Source: Ramazzottius varieornatus (taxonomy: Eukaryota > Tardigrada > Eutardigrada > Parachela > Ramazzottiidae). Taken from it: DNA of 64,000 nucleotides. Made by a program: the position numbers and the translations under genes. Location of the stretch: contig BDGG01000013.1 in NCBI GenBank assembly GCA_001949185.1, positions 561,018 to 625,017 of the forward strand, written 5' to 3'. This document shows, one piece after another, positions 42,832-54,048 of this stretch (within the stretch, counting starts at the first letter, position 1; each line of letters starts with the position of its first letter). The notes under the pieces are model-generated. The model saw only the letters and a program-made list of their open reading frames with translations. It searched no databases and was not told the DNA's origin.

Positions 42832-45404
42832 GAACTTTCTCCATTCGAGCGCAGTAACCAACCCGATCAGTAGTACCAGGACCACCGTCACGGAACAGGC
42901 TGTTTGCACAGTTGCGCCACCTGAGAAAGACGGTACTCACGGTCACTCAACTCCGTTGGTGTCATAATCGGATCATTCAGTTCAGCCCTTACTCAGCACT
43001 TCCTCGCATAGTTCTCCATGAAACCCACAAAGTGGCGAGTTGGTCGGTGGATGTCCCAGCAGCCAAAATGGCGCATGAAGCTGGTCCATGCCGAACTTCA
43101 ATGGATTTACCAACCAAATGGGCTATCAATGAGCCATCGTTAATTGGTGCAAACAACCCTACGTCAGGTTTCTAGCTTGTGCGCTGATGACCTACCGTGA
43201 GCTGCCGTGTTACGGGGTTGTACTGGTCAACTGTTGTCGCACTACGACGCGCTCCAGTTTGGTCAAAGTAAACTGTTCCAGCTGGCGTTCGGAAACTGCG
43301 ATTACGAAAGTACTCAACCAGCATAGCAGACCCGTGGCTCAAGAGCTGTTGAGCAGCGGTCGTGGAACTAGAGTTGACAATTTGTGCTAGGACCTAGTAA
43401 TCGCAAAAACCCGGTAATTTTGACATAAAGGGTAGGACTGCATGGAGTACCGGGTCGCACCTGTGCAAGAACGTGAGTCGCGATGTAGGCCGTTACGGGG
43501 TAGGCGGAATCCTGTGGTGACAAGAGGTCATCGTAAGATAAGGCTTCAAGAAGCATACTTGAGATGATCCGATACACGAGCTGTTGAACTGCCGAAGGAA
43601 GTACTTGAGAGTACACACCTTTCCTGGGAGCATCATCTGCCTGCAGTGAGAAGTGGCCTCCCTGTAGCCAAGCTGCTTCAGTTCAGTAAGAAAAGTGTCG
43701 GTGTCATTATCCTGTCCTTGAGAACTGAACGACTGTATTATCAAAGAGCGGTAAGCCTGGAAAATGATCTGAAAAACACATATCCACGTTTCAATGCATT
43801 TGTTTTTGCGGAGTTGATGCATTGCAAGCTGCAGGCTTAACCTTATCCTCTTAGTTACGTACTTCATCGTCAGTGTCATTTTGCAGCCACTGCACAGATC
43901 CCCAGTCTGGACTTTCAGCTCCCATGTTCAATGAGTTGTAGACCTGCAGCGACTGGTTGGACTAAGTACTGTACATGGCTGGAAACAGATAGTATCTGGA
44001 AAAGTCATTCAGGGCCTTACATATTCTCCGTTAGTCATGTTCGTCGACGAGGCCAGGATCTGTAAAGCAGGAAAAAAACGGATAGTCGTTAGCCGATTGA
44101 AACTGTACTGGTAGTCCCTAAATGTACTGTGCATCGCAACGTATCAGAAAGCGCAAAACCTTACCATGAAACGTCTCAAAACATTCGGCTTTAGACCCAG
44201 GGATAAGACTAAAATAGTAACTTCGTTGTAAGTGGCCCGTTGAGATTCCACTGTATATAGCTAACAAGATATCTCATACTGCACCTACAGTGCAGCGAAT
44301 GCATGCCTTCCGGTGGTCACGTGACATTGACAATCAGTCATCAATCTTACAAGACCTAGTGACCACCGAAGAACTGTGTTCTCTGAACTGTAGACCTACC
44401 ACGCGCGGATACTTGCACTTCTTGTAAGAGTTGTCGCACATTCTGTTGAAAGACGTCTTGTGGCTGCGATGAGTTTATGAAACGGAGAACGACTGTTCCC
44501 CCAATAGCTTGACCCATTGCCCTGACACCTGCCACAACTGTTGCAAGGCCGCCACCCGAACTCGAAGCCGTTGTGGTGTCGCCAGCATCGAGGACCATGT
44601 AGCACATTGTCCATTTGAACGTCCTCATCATGATGATAAAGTGCGTGGTAATGCTCAGTATGTCAAGACCACTGGTCAAAATGAAGTTAGGGTACAAAGT
44701 GAACATTGATTTGTCCATGGTTGCCACTCTAAACAAAAAATGTTTAGGTTCCAATGAGGTGAGGACAAACTATGAATTCGTTTTCGCATCAAGTTTCAGG
44801 ATAGATTCTGATGCCTTACCCTAATATCGCAAGGCTGTTATAACCTACAGGATACAGAGCATTCGAATAGGACAGCAAAGCTCCCCTTCTTTAACGATGG
44901 CAAAGCTTTATTTCAGAAATAGCAAGCTGTTGTCTCAATCTTACCGGCAGACATCTGTAACAGAGATTGCGCTTCGGTACATCCTGCGAAACGGCAAACC
45001 AGTGCTATTTTCTCAAGTTCAACGCGTTTCGTACTGGTTCGGGGTTTAATTTTGATACCGTCAAATGGTCCGAAGACAGCAATCTTTCTCTCACGTCGTG
45101 GACTGTAGTAGTATCTGGCCAACATGTCGCCCATTTCGCTTGTCAAGTCTTCACAGCTCTGGACTTCGGACTGCTCCAGATATTTAAAGGTTAAGTCGAG
45201 CTCCTTCGGGTACTGCGCATTCACATGCTCAACTGCCAGTTTGATGGCTGGTCCGACTTCACAAATATTCGCCGGGTACTTGGGATGTTTGGTGGTGGGA
45301 AGAATCAGTTCAACTTGAAGTGGTCGGAGCTGGCCCTGAGCAGATGCAAACGTAAACAATGAAATGGTGAGTAACGCTTGGTCTGAGAACCAGGAAAGTT
45401 TCAT
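42832..45404 (-). CDS. Natriuretic-receptor-like ectodomain plus TM (R4)
   Basis: Exons: 44945-45404, 44820-44844 (25-nt micro-exon), 44400-44728, 44165-44220, 44021-44059, 43863-43943, 43619-43756, 43461-43511, 43196-43345, 42993-43095, 42832-42920; all phases match. ATG at 45,404 with leader ALLTISLFTFASA. Landmarks: LYPNFILTSGLDILS, VTILVLSLGLKPNVLRRFM, NMTNGEY, NRSFRTPAGTVYFDQTGAR, HPPTNSPLCGFHGELC, TM VTVVLVLLIGLVTAL. The 3' end is uncertain: a GTATTT donor after WRKF is possible, and no kinase-homology or cyclase exon was found downstream. Closest in exon plan to R3; likely a ligand-binding, cyclase-free receptor. Confidence 0.8.
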
Positions 45405-47640
45405 GATTGGTTATTGCCACAGTTTCGGAACGAAGATGCGGCTAATGTGGATGGATGGATGGTTTGATCAGAAGTTTGGCGCCATCGTTGCAGCTCGGTG
45501 TTTCTCTGCACTTGACTCGGTTGCACAGGTAAGAAATGCAGTGAAACGGGGAAAAACGGAGCTGGAATCGTTTTTGTTCCTCTGCGAAGGCGCTGAGTAC
45601 TTCACTCGGGCTCAGTTGAAACAAGAAACATCGGACCCTCATTTTAACAAATCGAAACTTTATCCGTCAAGCCTTCTTATGGTTTCTGATTTCCTGCAGC
45701 TGATGTGGGTGCGCCGATTTTGTCTAAGAACACACCTGACAAATGGGCCTTCCTCAATTAGCAGTACTACAAACCGCTTACACCGGTAACGGAGTGCCCG
45801 GAAGCGGTAAGTGTCTAGTCGAGGCTAGGGAGCAGTCAGACGTCCCCAACGGAAGTATTAAGAACTCCAGGTACGAGGTAGCCGGCATGGAGATATTCAG
45901 GCCTGAACCTAGCTTCTGCTGCTTCAAGTTACATTTTCTTGGCTTGCAGATTAAGATCAGCCTGTTTCGATCCTTCTGAAACAGACCGGAAGCTCACAGG
46001 AAGCAAAACCAAGGAGATATCTGTCTTGGAGGGAAGCAGGTCGGACGTAATGTTAAAGAGCCTATTTGCAGTACTATGAGCAACCAATCGACCATTTTTG
46101 CCAATGCTTCGTGGATACTTCCATGCCGGAATTTCAGATGGATATCTCCATGCCGCATACCTCGTGCTCGGTCACTACAGAGCTTGAGATGAGGGTGGCC
46201 CAGCTGTTTCCGAGCTCACAGCACGTGAATTAACACTTAGTCTGGATTAAGAAGACTAATTACTTCTTGAAATCTTTCATCTGGGTGGTAGAGTCTTCCG
46301 ACCAGCGGAAATTGAATTCGGTATTGGAACAGTCTGCACATTGTTTTCATCCGACGCTGCAAGATGGCACTGGCCTCTAGTATTCAGAAAAAAATTTATC
46401 GACGAATTTTCATTTGGATGCCAGGGAATAGCAAGTTAGCAAACCATCCATTTGCTAAAGTTGCCAATATTCAGGAGTCGCGTCAGGCACAGGGATGGTC
46501 AGCCAAGCGAGAAAGATGAAAATACTGGTTGGTACCGAATGGCCCACCATCTATTTAATCAGACAGAGCGGTGCGCGGTCCTTCGTAGTTGTCAGAAAGT
46601 CAATGTGTGTTACAATCTGAGTAAATTTTCTACACCGCAGACTCCACACTGTAAAAAGGCTCGCGAGTTGATCCGGGTTACAGGAAGTATTTACGCGCAA
46701 TGTCTAGGTTCCCTACACAGTCCGCTATGGCGGACGCGACGGCTTTTCCGCGGGTTTGCCGTGAAAACTCCAGCGATATGCTGCTGAACAGGCTTGAGGC
46801 CTGGGCCGCAGGTCGAAAAGTACGCTGAATCTGCGCCCTTTTCCGGTACTCGGCAACTGCGCTGCGCTGCGTAAGTCTAGACCGGAGGGACGGTGCAGCT
46901 GCGCTGCACCTTACCGTACCTGCGAGGCAACTGAGCTGCGGTTCTTTTTGTCTGTCGACAACGCGACAGAAGTGGCAATAGCAGAGGAAGGTACTGGCGA
47001 ACCAAACCCTGCCGGTACCACCCACGCGGCTATTGTAACAAAGGGGATGCCTGTAACTTCTTGCACGTCCTTCCACAGAGTAATCTAGGTAGGTCAGGAG
47101 ACACTCGTGCACCTGTCCCGAACCAGGCACAATTCCGCAAATCAAGGGAAATCTGCTGGAATTACAACAGCGGCTACTGCGGGTGGGGAACTGAGTGCTG
47201 AGTGGGGAAAACGCCGTGTATCCCATCAAAACTCGAGTTTTCTTAAACAGCTCGAAGCATAAATTAATTTTCATTCGCACCGCAGAAACGTTGGATGCCC
47301 GAAAGGTCAAACACTGGCAAAAGCAGTGCTTCACCGGGGCACTGCGCACGGCGGTGGGCGGCCATGAACACCACGGCGGTCAGGGCGGCATCGGCCGTAA
47401 CGCATGATACATCGTAATGCTGGTCACGATGGTGGTAGGGATTATGATGGCGGCGGATATGGTGGTGTTGGCCGAGACCACGGTGTAACCGGCAGCGCAG
47501 TGCAGGTTGGCATGTCAAGCGGCGTCCAAAATGACGCTGCCTCCCGACCCACCACCTCTCTAGCTTCAAAAAGCTCCGTTGGGGGGGGGGGCTGGCTGCG
47601 AAAGCCTCCAGCAGCCTACAGCGCCCCTTTACAACTCGCT
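45405..47640. other. Intergenic stretch upstream of R4
   Basis: No supported gene. It contains the R4 promoter side. ORFs up to about 220 codons (minus 46,678-47,349) show no domain, splice context or compositional coherence. A run of 11 G lies at 47,581-47,591 just before the LINE. Confidence 0.45.
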
Positions 47641-47657
47641 GTAGAACTACCCGCAGT

Positions 47658-48845
47658 ATGAAGATCATCTGCTGGAATGTCAATGGACATAAACTAGCCG
47701 CGAACCATCACATTCAGTCACCCTTCAAAACGTATGATATAATCGCCCTCACAGAAGCCCATTGTCTCGAATACCACTCGTTTTTCGACCGAACGCTTTT
47801 TCCCTCACTGTCCGTAATTACCCACAACGCCACCTTGGGTTCGTGATCGAAGCAAGGCGGTATCATGGTTCCATCATGCTCCTACTATCTGAGAAAAGTC
47901 GAACCACAATTCTCGGATCATTTTCTCGCCCTCGAAGTGGCCGACAAGGATGGCTCCATCCTGTGCACAGTGGTTGTGGTATACGTTCCCCGAAGCCGAT
48001 CAGTCTACATATCCCAAGAAAGAGAATATGGAATGTGGGAAAAGTCGACGTCACTAACTTACAGACGTAACACCGCGTGTTCACTGGTCGTCGCGGGTGA
48101 TTTGAACACGCACCTCTGTGACCTATCTTTCAGTGTTTTGGTCGACGGACCTTATGACAGTCAAGAGCTTGTCCCGGTGAAATACAGCGACAATTTAGAC
48201 CGAACCCCCAATAACTATCGGTCAAAGCTCTTCCTTGACTACGCCCGAGAAGGAGACCTCATTAGTCTAAATGGGCTTAATGATTTTGACAAGAGTTTCC
48301 CTCCCAGATATACATTCGAAAGACGCTGTCATAGTTCGGTCCAGCGTTCAACCATTGACTACTGTCTGGTGCGGTCCACCGAGGTGTCCCTCATATCCGC
48401 CTTTGGGCTGCTGGACCGACACCTCGGCATCTCCGATGATCTACTCCTAAGTGTGGAAATCAAACTGAACACACAGGGGATACAAGGGGAAAGGCCACGC
48501 CTTACGCCTTCTGATCAACCGAAAGTCCGCACCAACTGGGCTACCTTGGTCCAGCAGATTATCGGTCCCCTGACGTCATCCTTCACTTCTGGGGTATGTG
48601 ATGGAAGGTCAGCACTTCTCGAAATGGAGCCGAACATGGTCGCGCGGCAGCGAATAGCACACTTGTATCAGCCACAAGTGCCACAGTGCGACCCACACTC
48701 GAGCTCTCTTCGAGAGAACTTGAAAGAAAACAAAGCGGCATACTCCAGTACCTGTGATAAGAAAGCTAGAAGAACATTAGCTGCAAGAATGCGCCGGACG
48801 GTGAGGTTTTCGTACACCAACGAGCACCTAACCTCCTCTCAATAA
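47658..48845 (+). pseudogene. LINE endonuclease domain (split over two frames)
   Basis: Frame 1 (47,658-47,846) starts MKIICWNVNGHKL and has DIIALTEAHC, the Mg-binding glutamate region. A frameshift near 47,850 moves to 47,865-48,845 with VAGDLNTHLCD, STIDYCLV and HLGISDDLLLSVEI, the conserved aspartate, asparagine and late histidine-region motifs. APE endonuclease nicks target DNA in LINE integration. This copy is interrupted. Confidence 0.75.
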
Positions 48846-48928
48846 CTCCTACGGGCAAAGCATCGAAACACGGGTAGCTTTGGAAAATTTTCAGAGGCCC
48901 AGACAGTAATAACCCTCTACCCGTCACC

Positions 48929-50552
48929 GTGTTTAATATTACGGCGTACTTTTCGCGTATTATGGGAGGGCTAACTGAACCACTTCCGGCTGACGGGGCG
49001 ATACAGGGTCTCTTTCGATCAACAGTTACGAAAGCCTGTCACGATCCCCCTACACGTGAGGAGCTTTTGGTGGCAGTTGCGAACATTCAGTCAAAGAGAT
49101 CCAGTGGACCCGACAAGTTACCAACTGAGCGCTACAAGATCCTACTGTACCACCACAACTTTTAGTCGCTCGTGCTGTCATGTTTTAACGACATGCTGCT
49201 TGCGGGTACAGTACCTCCCGAATGGCTCCTATCAATACTCGTAACCATCCCTAAGAAGGGAAAAAGTGTCCTTAGAGAACCTACGCCCAATTTTTATCAT
49301 GGCGCCACCCATGAGGATCTTCATGAAGCTCGTGTGTGGAAGGATGATCTCTCTCATCTTCCCCACGGCGCCCACCATTTTGGTTTCGCAACTGGCAAGT
49401 CCTGTTCTGAAGGACTTCTCACATATGCGGCCGCAGTCAAGACCTCCCTGTCCAAAAACAGCTACTGTACAGCGGTCTTTCTTGACCTCAAGATCGTCTT
49501 CGACACGGTTAACCATGGTGCATTGCCTGCACTGCTTGACATCTCTATGACGCCCTCTCCCCTTTATAGAATCGTCAAAACATATACGTAACTCATCGTG
49601 CAGTGTTTTTGCGAACGGCGAATACGGGGAACCCTTCAGAATTTCAAGAGGTGTAAAGCAAGGTGACCCAGCGTCGGAGGAGCTCTTCATTCTGTACCTC
49701 TAGATGCTACCTATGTACGTCAGCGCAGGCAGGCAAGCAGAAATCACCTTGGGCGGTCGCCCTGTTTTCCTGCTGCTTTACGCTGACGACATTGTAACAC
49801 TCTTGATCTCTGCTGAGCACTCGCCGTTGACCACCAACCGCGTCTGTGAATACATTGAGGCTCTTGGTCTCTCCCTGAACGTTCCGAAGTGCGCACTAAT
49901 GCACATCAGTAGAATCAAAGCGCGTCTTCCGTCACCTCCGTCCTTTTTCATCAAACAGACGGAAGTCGATAAATCAACTCAGTTCAAATACCTCGGAGCC
50001 TCGATCAACAGCTCCAACAACTACACGCAGACGAGACTGGCGAACGTGCCGACCGCGTGCGCCGCTTCGGCTGTAATGCTTCGCGGTCTCACGCGAACAG
50101 TCGCGCATGCGCCAGTTTGCATAGGAGTAGAACTCTTTGGTACCTTCGTGAAGTGGGTGGCGTCCACAGGTCATGTCATTTTCAATGAGTGGTTCCCATC
50201 TGAGTCATGTCTTCTGAAGAACGACAAGCTGAACCAAGTTTCAACCCGGTGTGCCAAAACCCTGCTTGGTGTAAGGCGAACTACCTCGTACTGTGGATTG
50301 TACCACATCACAGGTATACTTCCCCCCACTCTTCAAATTGTTCGGATGACTGTCAACTTCTATATCAAGGTGGCGCGCTCGTCGTCCGACGAGCTCGAAG
50401 CCTGCGTCGTCCGACGAGCTCGAAGCCTGCGTCCTAAAACAAATCCTTGTGAACCGACAGTTGCGAGGTTCCCTGTGCAGAAGGTTCCTCCAACCAATTT
50501 TCGGGTTGGAAGACTCAGCCTCAGCAGAGACTTCTATCGCAAAAATATGTGA
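48929..50552 (+). pseudogene. LINE reverse transcriptase domain (fragmented)
   Basis: Fragments: RSSGPDKLPTERYK (48,929-49,165), AGTVPPEWLLSILVTIPKKG (49,172 on), FLDLKIVFDTVNH (first catalytic aspartate region), and LLLYADDIV with the YADD catalytic box at 49,779-49,790. LGASINSSNNY and the C-terminal LLGVRR region follow. At least three frame changes. A 25-bp tandem duplication at 50,380-50,429 shifts frame again. Confidence 0.78.
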
Positions 50553-50873
50553 GTTCAATCAAACAGAATTTTTCGCGTTAGCCAAAACACATTACTTTGC
50601 CGCTCTTCACAATATGATCCGACCGTCGCCTAGCTGAGTATTCTCGTGGAGATCTCATCTGCTGACGCCGTACCGGCCTGGCTGTCTGATAGCGCTAACT
50701 TCCCCGCTCGACTCGCGCACACAATGTGCCAGGTCCTGCTGTCATCACATAACCTCTCTGTCGAGATGGGCCGGTGGTCTTCACCCGCTTGCCTCTCTCT
50801 CTCTGAACAGGCTCGACACTCAGTTTCGTCGTTTTGACAAAATCAAAAAACCGCATGTCGAGCATGTTCATAC

Positions 50874-51042
50874 TTTTAGACAAGTTTGCGACTTGCAGGT
50901 GCGCGTCGCACGACAGTACGCAGGTCATGTCGCTAATCTGCGCATTTGCGGCCTGTAAATCCGGCAAGCGCATATACGAGACATGCACCTACCTATTGCC
51001 TTACGGCACGCACCTGCAAGTCAGTTCCCTGTCTAAAAATAA
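50874..51042. repeat. Inverted repeat at or past the LINE 3' end
   Basis: ACTTGCAGGTGCG at 50,891-50,903 is perfectly inverted at 51,009-51,021, and flanks TTTTAGACA... and ...TGTCTAAAAA extend the pairing to about 32-38 bp per arm. Non-coding. Confidence 0.55.
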
Positions 51043-51389
51043 GCAGGCTCTGAGCAGGCACTAAGACTACCAACCTCATTTTTGCCGCACATAGTGGTGA
51101 GCACTGGTCCGTCGTGTACTGTTCAGTGTCCAGCCACTGTCTCACTGACGAGGTGCTGAACATCGTACTGCACAAACTGATTGCAGTGCCCACCAACTGA
51201 TCAACCATATGTTCTGGCAGCAATCAAGCAAATCAACTTTGTGCAGCACGATGTTCAGCAGTTCGTCAGCCTCAAGGCTGTTCACTAAAATTTCGATTGA
51301 TATTTTCGTTGTTGCTGATTCTAGACACGAGATTTCTCGTTGTCCAACTTGTCCGGTTTCGAGACTGATTCTGATCTTCGTATTTAGGG

Positions 51390-53028
51390 ATGGTGTCCAC
51401 GAGAAGAGCTCAAGCTCTCACCTGTGCTGATTCCGCATCGAAAGCTTCCACATCACAGTCACCTTCGCTGTCCACCGAACGCGTCGAAGTTGTCTGTAAG
51501 TGCCACTGTGGGGATTGATTTGCTTGATCCGATACCTGTGATCTGAAGTGTTTGACTTGCTTGCGAGTTGTAGCCCTAACCCTGCTGTTCCACACACTCT
51601 TCTGATTTCCACCAAAGTGATCAAAACCAAAAGGATGTGTCGTTCTTACAAGTTGTTAGTTTATTGTCGTTTTTGACTTTTTAGCTCCTTCCTCCACTGT
51701 GGAAGAGAAGCCAGGACGTTCACCTAGGGATGCTCCCGCACCGGAAGGTGCGCCAGTCATGCTGTTCCTGTGCAGATAGTCGCTACACCAGTCGAAGCTG
51801 TGGTAGCGAAGCCTGCGCCTGAGAAGCCACAGAAGAGCAGGACCCAGACTGCTCAAGAGATCGCTCCAAAGATCGCTCCAAAGATCGCTCCAAAGATCGC
51901 TCCCAAAATCACTCCGAAGGTGGCGAAAGATGTTGCGATGAAGCCTGGCCGACCAAAAAAAACTATTCTTCCCTCGAAGTTCGGTGCTGCGCCGCGGGAT
52001 GTGGACGAACGGTCTGCGCTGGCGGTCCGAAGAAAGCCAAAGCGCCGAAGAAAAGAGAAGGTGAAAGATATCAACAACGACACAAGCGGCTGAGCGCTAT
52101 AAAAAAACCAAAAAGTTTTTATTCTCGCGCACTTCAGCTGCTAGCGTCCACGCAACATGCGCCACTGGGACGAGAATGCGTCCTCCGGTGGAGCTGACGC
52201 ATTTGTTCTCTTACTGCGGAGCAGACTGCGCATCTCGGACGGTGCAGTCTATGTGTGTTACAAAGTGGCGCTATGCGCCAGTCGTTCGGAATTGTTCCGA
52301 GATTGTGTAAATTGGCGCAGTTTGCGTTGCAATCAACATGCAGTGTGCGCTAGTGAGATGGGGGCGGATAGACTGACAGTCTACTTGATTTCAGGGCTGT
52401 TCAGCGTTTCCAGGCAAGCGACGGAGAGGACGAATTTCTCAGGAATCATTCGACAACGAAGATGGCGGCTCGGAGGATGATACCGACGACGACACCCAAT
52501 CCGAAGAGTCAGACGACGAAATGGAAGCTTCGACGTCGAACGGTAAGGGCAAGTTTTCAACTCGAGAGAGGTCCCGTCTCGGGCGGCTTTGTACCGCGTT
52601 TTTTGGTCGTAGGTGCAAAAAAGTCGTTGGGCAGAGTCAGGTCGACAAAGTTTACCAGTTCGGTCAAATTCTATCGGTTGTACTCGCACTGGAAGCGTTC
52701 CTTAGGAGCTCTGGACTACGCCAAGTGTGAAGTGTATGGCTGTGGCGTGGTGACAGCTACGCTACCCGAGATCATCAAGCACCACAGGACGTGCTTGAAG
52801 GTCGGTCACAAGCTTCTACCTGGTGTGGCTAAGCATTCTCATGATTTGATGAAATGCCATAACTGCAAGTACCGATCTCACGAACTCCGACGCATGATCC
52901 GACATTATCAAAATGTACACAAAATGATTTTTGAAGAGGCGGAAGAGAAAGCTAACGAGAAGAAACTGCTACGTAGCTCGTGGCAGCTTACGCAGAAAGC
53001 GTACGATGACTTGAAACTTTTCGACTGA
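51390..53028 (+). CDS. C2H2 zinc-finger protein with AT-hook and acidic region
   Basis: Likely nuclear DNA- or chromatin-binding protein. Exons: 51390-51495, 51685-about 51769, about 51770-52060, 52395-52542, 52613-53028; stop TGA at 53,026. The N-terminus MVSTRRAQAL leads to a Ser/Thr-rich part, then four IAPK repeats, AT-hook PGRPKK, basic KPKRRRKEK, acidic EDDTDDDTQSEESDDE, a first finger C-x4-C (CEVYGC...HHRTC, possibly C2HC) and a second C-x2-C-x12-H-x4-H. Phases match at three junctions. Between 51,687 and 51,770 the frame does not carry through and no normal-sized intron fits, so a frameshift or an unmodelled exon is there. Family member not recognised. Confidence 0.72.
51858..51905 (+). 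repeat. 12-bp tandem repeat in coding sequence
   Basis: Four near-perfect copies of AGATCGCTCCAA, encoding IAPK each time, inside the zinc-finger gene. Length is a multiple of three, so copy number can vary without breaking frame. Confidence 0.85.
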
Positions 53029-53315
53029 GTTCGACAAGCTTGTTCTGACTCGCTTTCTTCACATCGTTTCGTTCGCAGCAAGTAACAATGGAAACGTGCG
53101 CCACCTGAGGTACGGTGTCAAACTGTACGTTTCGTTTGCTAGCCTCCCGCATCACTTTTTTCGTAATCATGGTACTGACGAGAGGAGCTTTTTTAAGGGA
53201 GTAGTGACAAGCATCAGGAAGCGCTGGGTTTGGGAGAAAGAAAAATCAAACTGGCACTGGAGAATTCATGGTTTACAGGAAGTTGGAGATCTCGACGTGG
53301 TTATCGTGGTTCTTG

Positions 53316-53736
53316 TTAGACCGAAGTAACCAGCATGTAGTCAAAGTCCTGACATGAGGTGGAAACGACTTCCGTATTGGACGGGGCTATCGTTTCCTCC
53401 GGAAGAAAGTTCGCCGGTGCGTGGAAGAACAGGCTGGGAGGCATATAATCCGGGTCGGGCATATCTAGGAACGCTTGGTTGGGAAGTTCTTCGGCAATCG
53501 AACTACGTCCAGTCCCCACGTTGAAACTGGTCAAGTAGCGTTTGATGCTTTCTTCGTTGTCCATATGGTCCACGTCTGGGCGACTGCCGCTGGCTAACGT
53601 GTCCATGATACGCATCAAACGCATGGCAGCTAGTTGAGAGGAAGCCCACACTTCCTGTTCGCGTAACAACCGGCATTGTTGGTAGCAGGTGTAGCAGGAA
53701 CCGGATATGAATACCGTCAGGAAGATCAGCGTGAAC
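53316..53736 (-). CDS. Single-pass membrane protein, last exon
   Basis: Exon starts after TATGTAG with one base, so at least one upstream exon is missing. A TM helix (FTLIFLTVFISGSCYTCY) is followed at once by a cysteine/glutamine-rich juxtamembrane segment and a ~115-residue acidic, disordered tail rich in Asp, Pro and Ser (LDMPDPDYMPPSLFF). Stop TAA at 53,316. No known family. The upstream exon was not identified in 53.8-54.8 kb. Confidence 0.5.
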
Positions 53737-54022
53737 CTACATACACACCGAGAGCGAAAATACCTCTTGGAATATCAGAGACTTCACATTGATTTCACGC
53801 TCCCAGACAAATGTTATTCGGTTGTACATTGACTGTCTTCCTGTACAAATAACATTTTTCTACAGTATTTACACAGTACATACCAGAAATACCACAGGTT
53901 GTAGAAGACGTCTACCTGTGGACAACAGGTATCGTTGCAGCACGTCTCATTCCACAAACACCTACGACAAAAAAGCCTTGGTCGACAGGTCCGATTGTTC
54001 TGGGAAAAAATAACAAAAATTC

Positions 54023-54048
54023 ATGAAGATGAAGATGAAGATGAAGAT
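54023..54048 (+). repeat. (GATGAA)n simple repeat
   Basis: Four and a third units of ATGAAG. In an intergenic or intronic stretch upstream of the 53.3-kb gene. Confidence 0.85.

Larger units (their letters stand above)
47650..50960 (+). mobile_element. APE-type non-LTR retrotransposon (LINE), degenerate
   Basis: Endonuclease then reverse transcriptase on one strand, typical of APE-clade LINEs. It is broken by frameshifts and stops, so no full ORF remains. A glycine-rich ORF at 47,404-47,661 may be an ORF1 remnant. The 3' end is not sharply defined; a zinc-knuckle-like tail may extend to about 50.96 kb. No poly-A tail or target duplication found. Confidence 0.8.

Noticed and set aside
46678-47349. 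224-codon minus ORF.
   Set aside because: No motif, no leader, no exon-like borders; the reading frame looks fortuitous in a GC-richer patch.
47865-48845. 326-codon plus ORF as a host gene.
   Set aside because: It is the second part of a LINE endonuclease, continued in another frame from 47,658 and followed by reverse transcriptase fragments.
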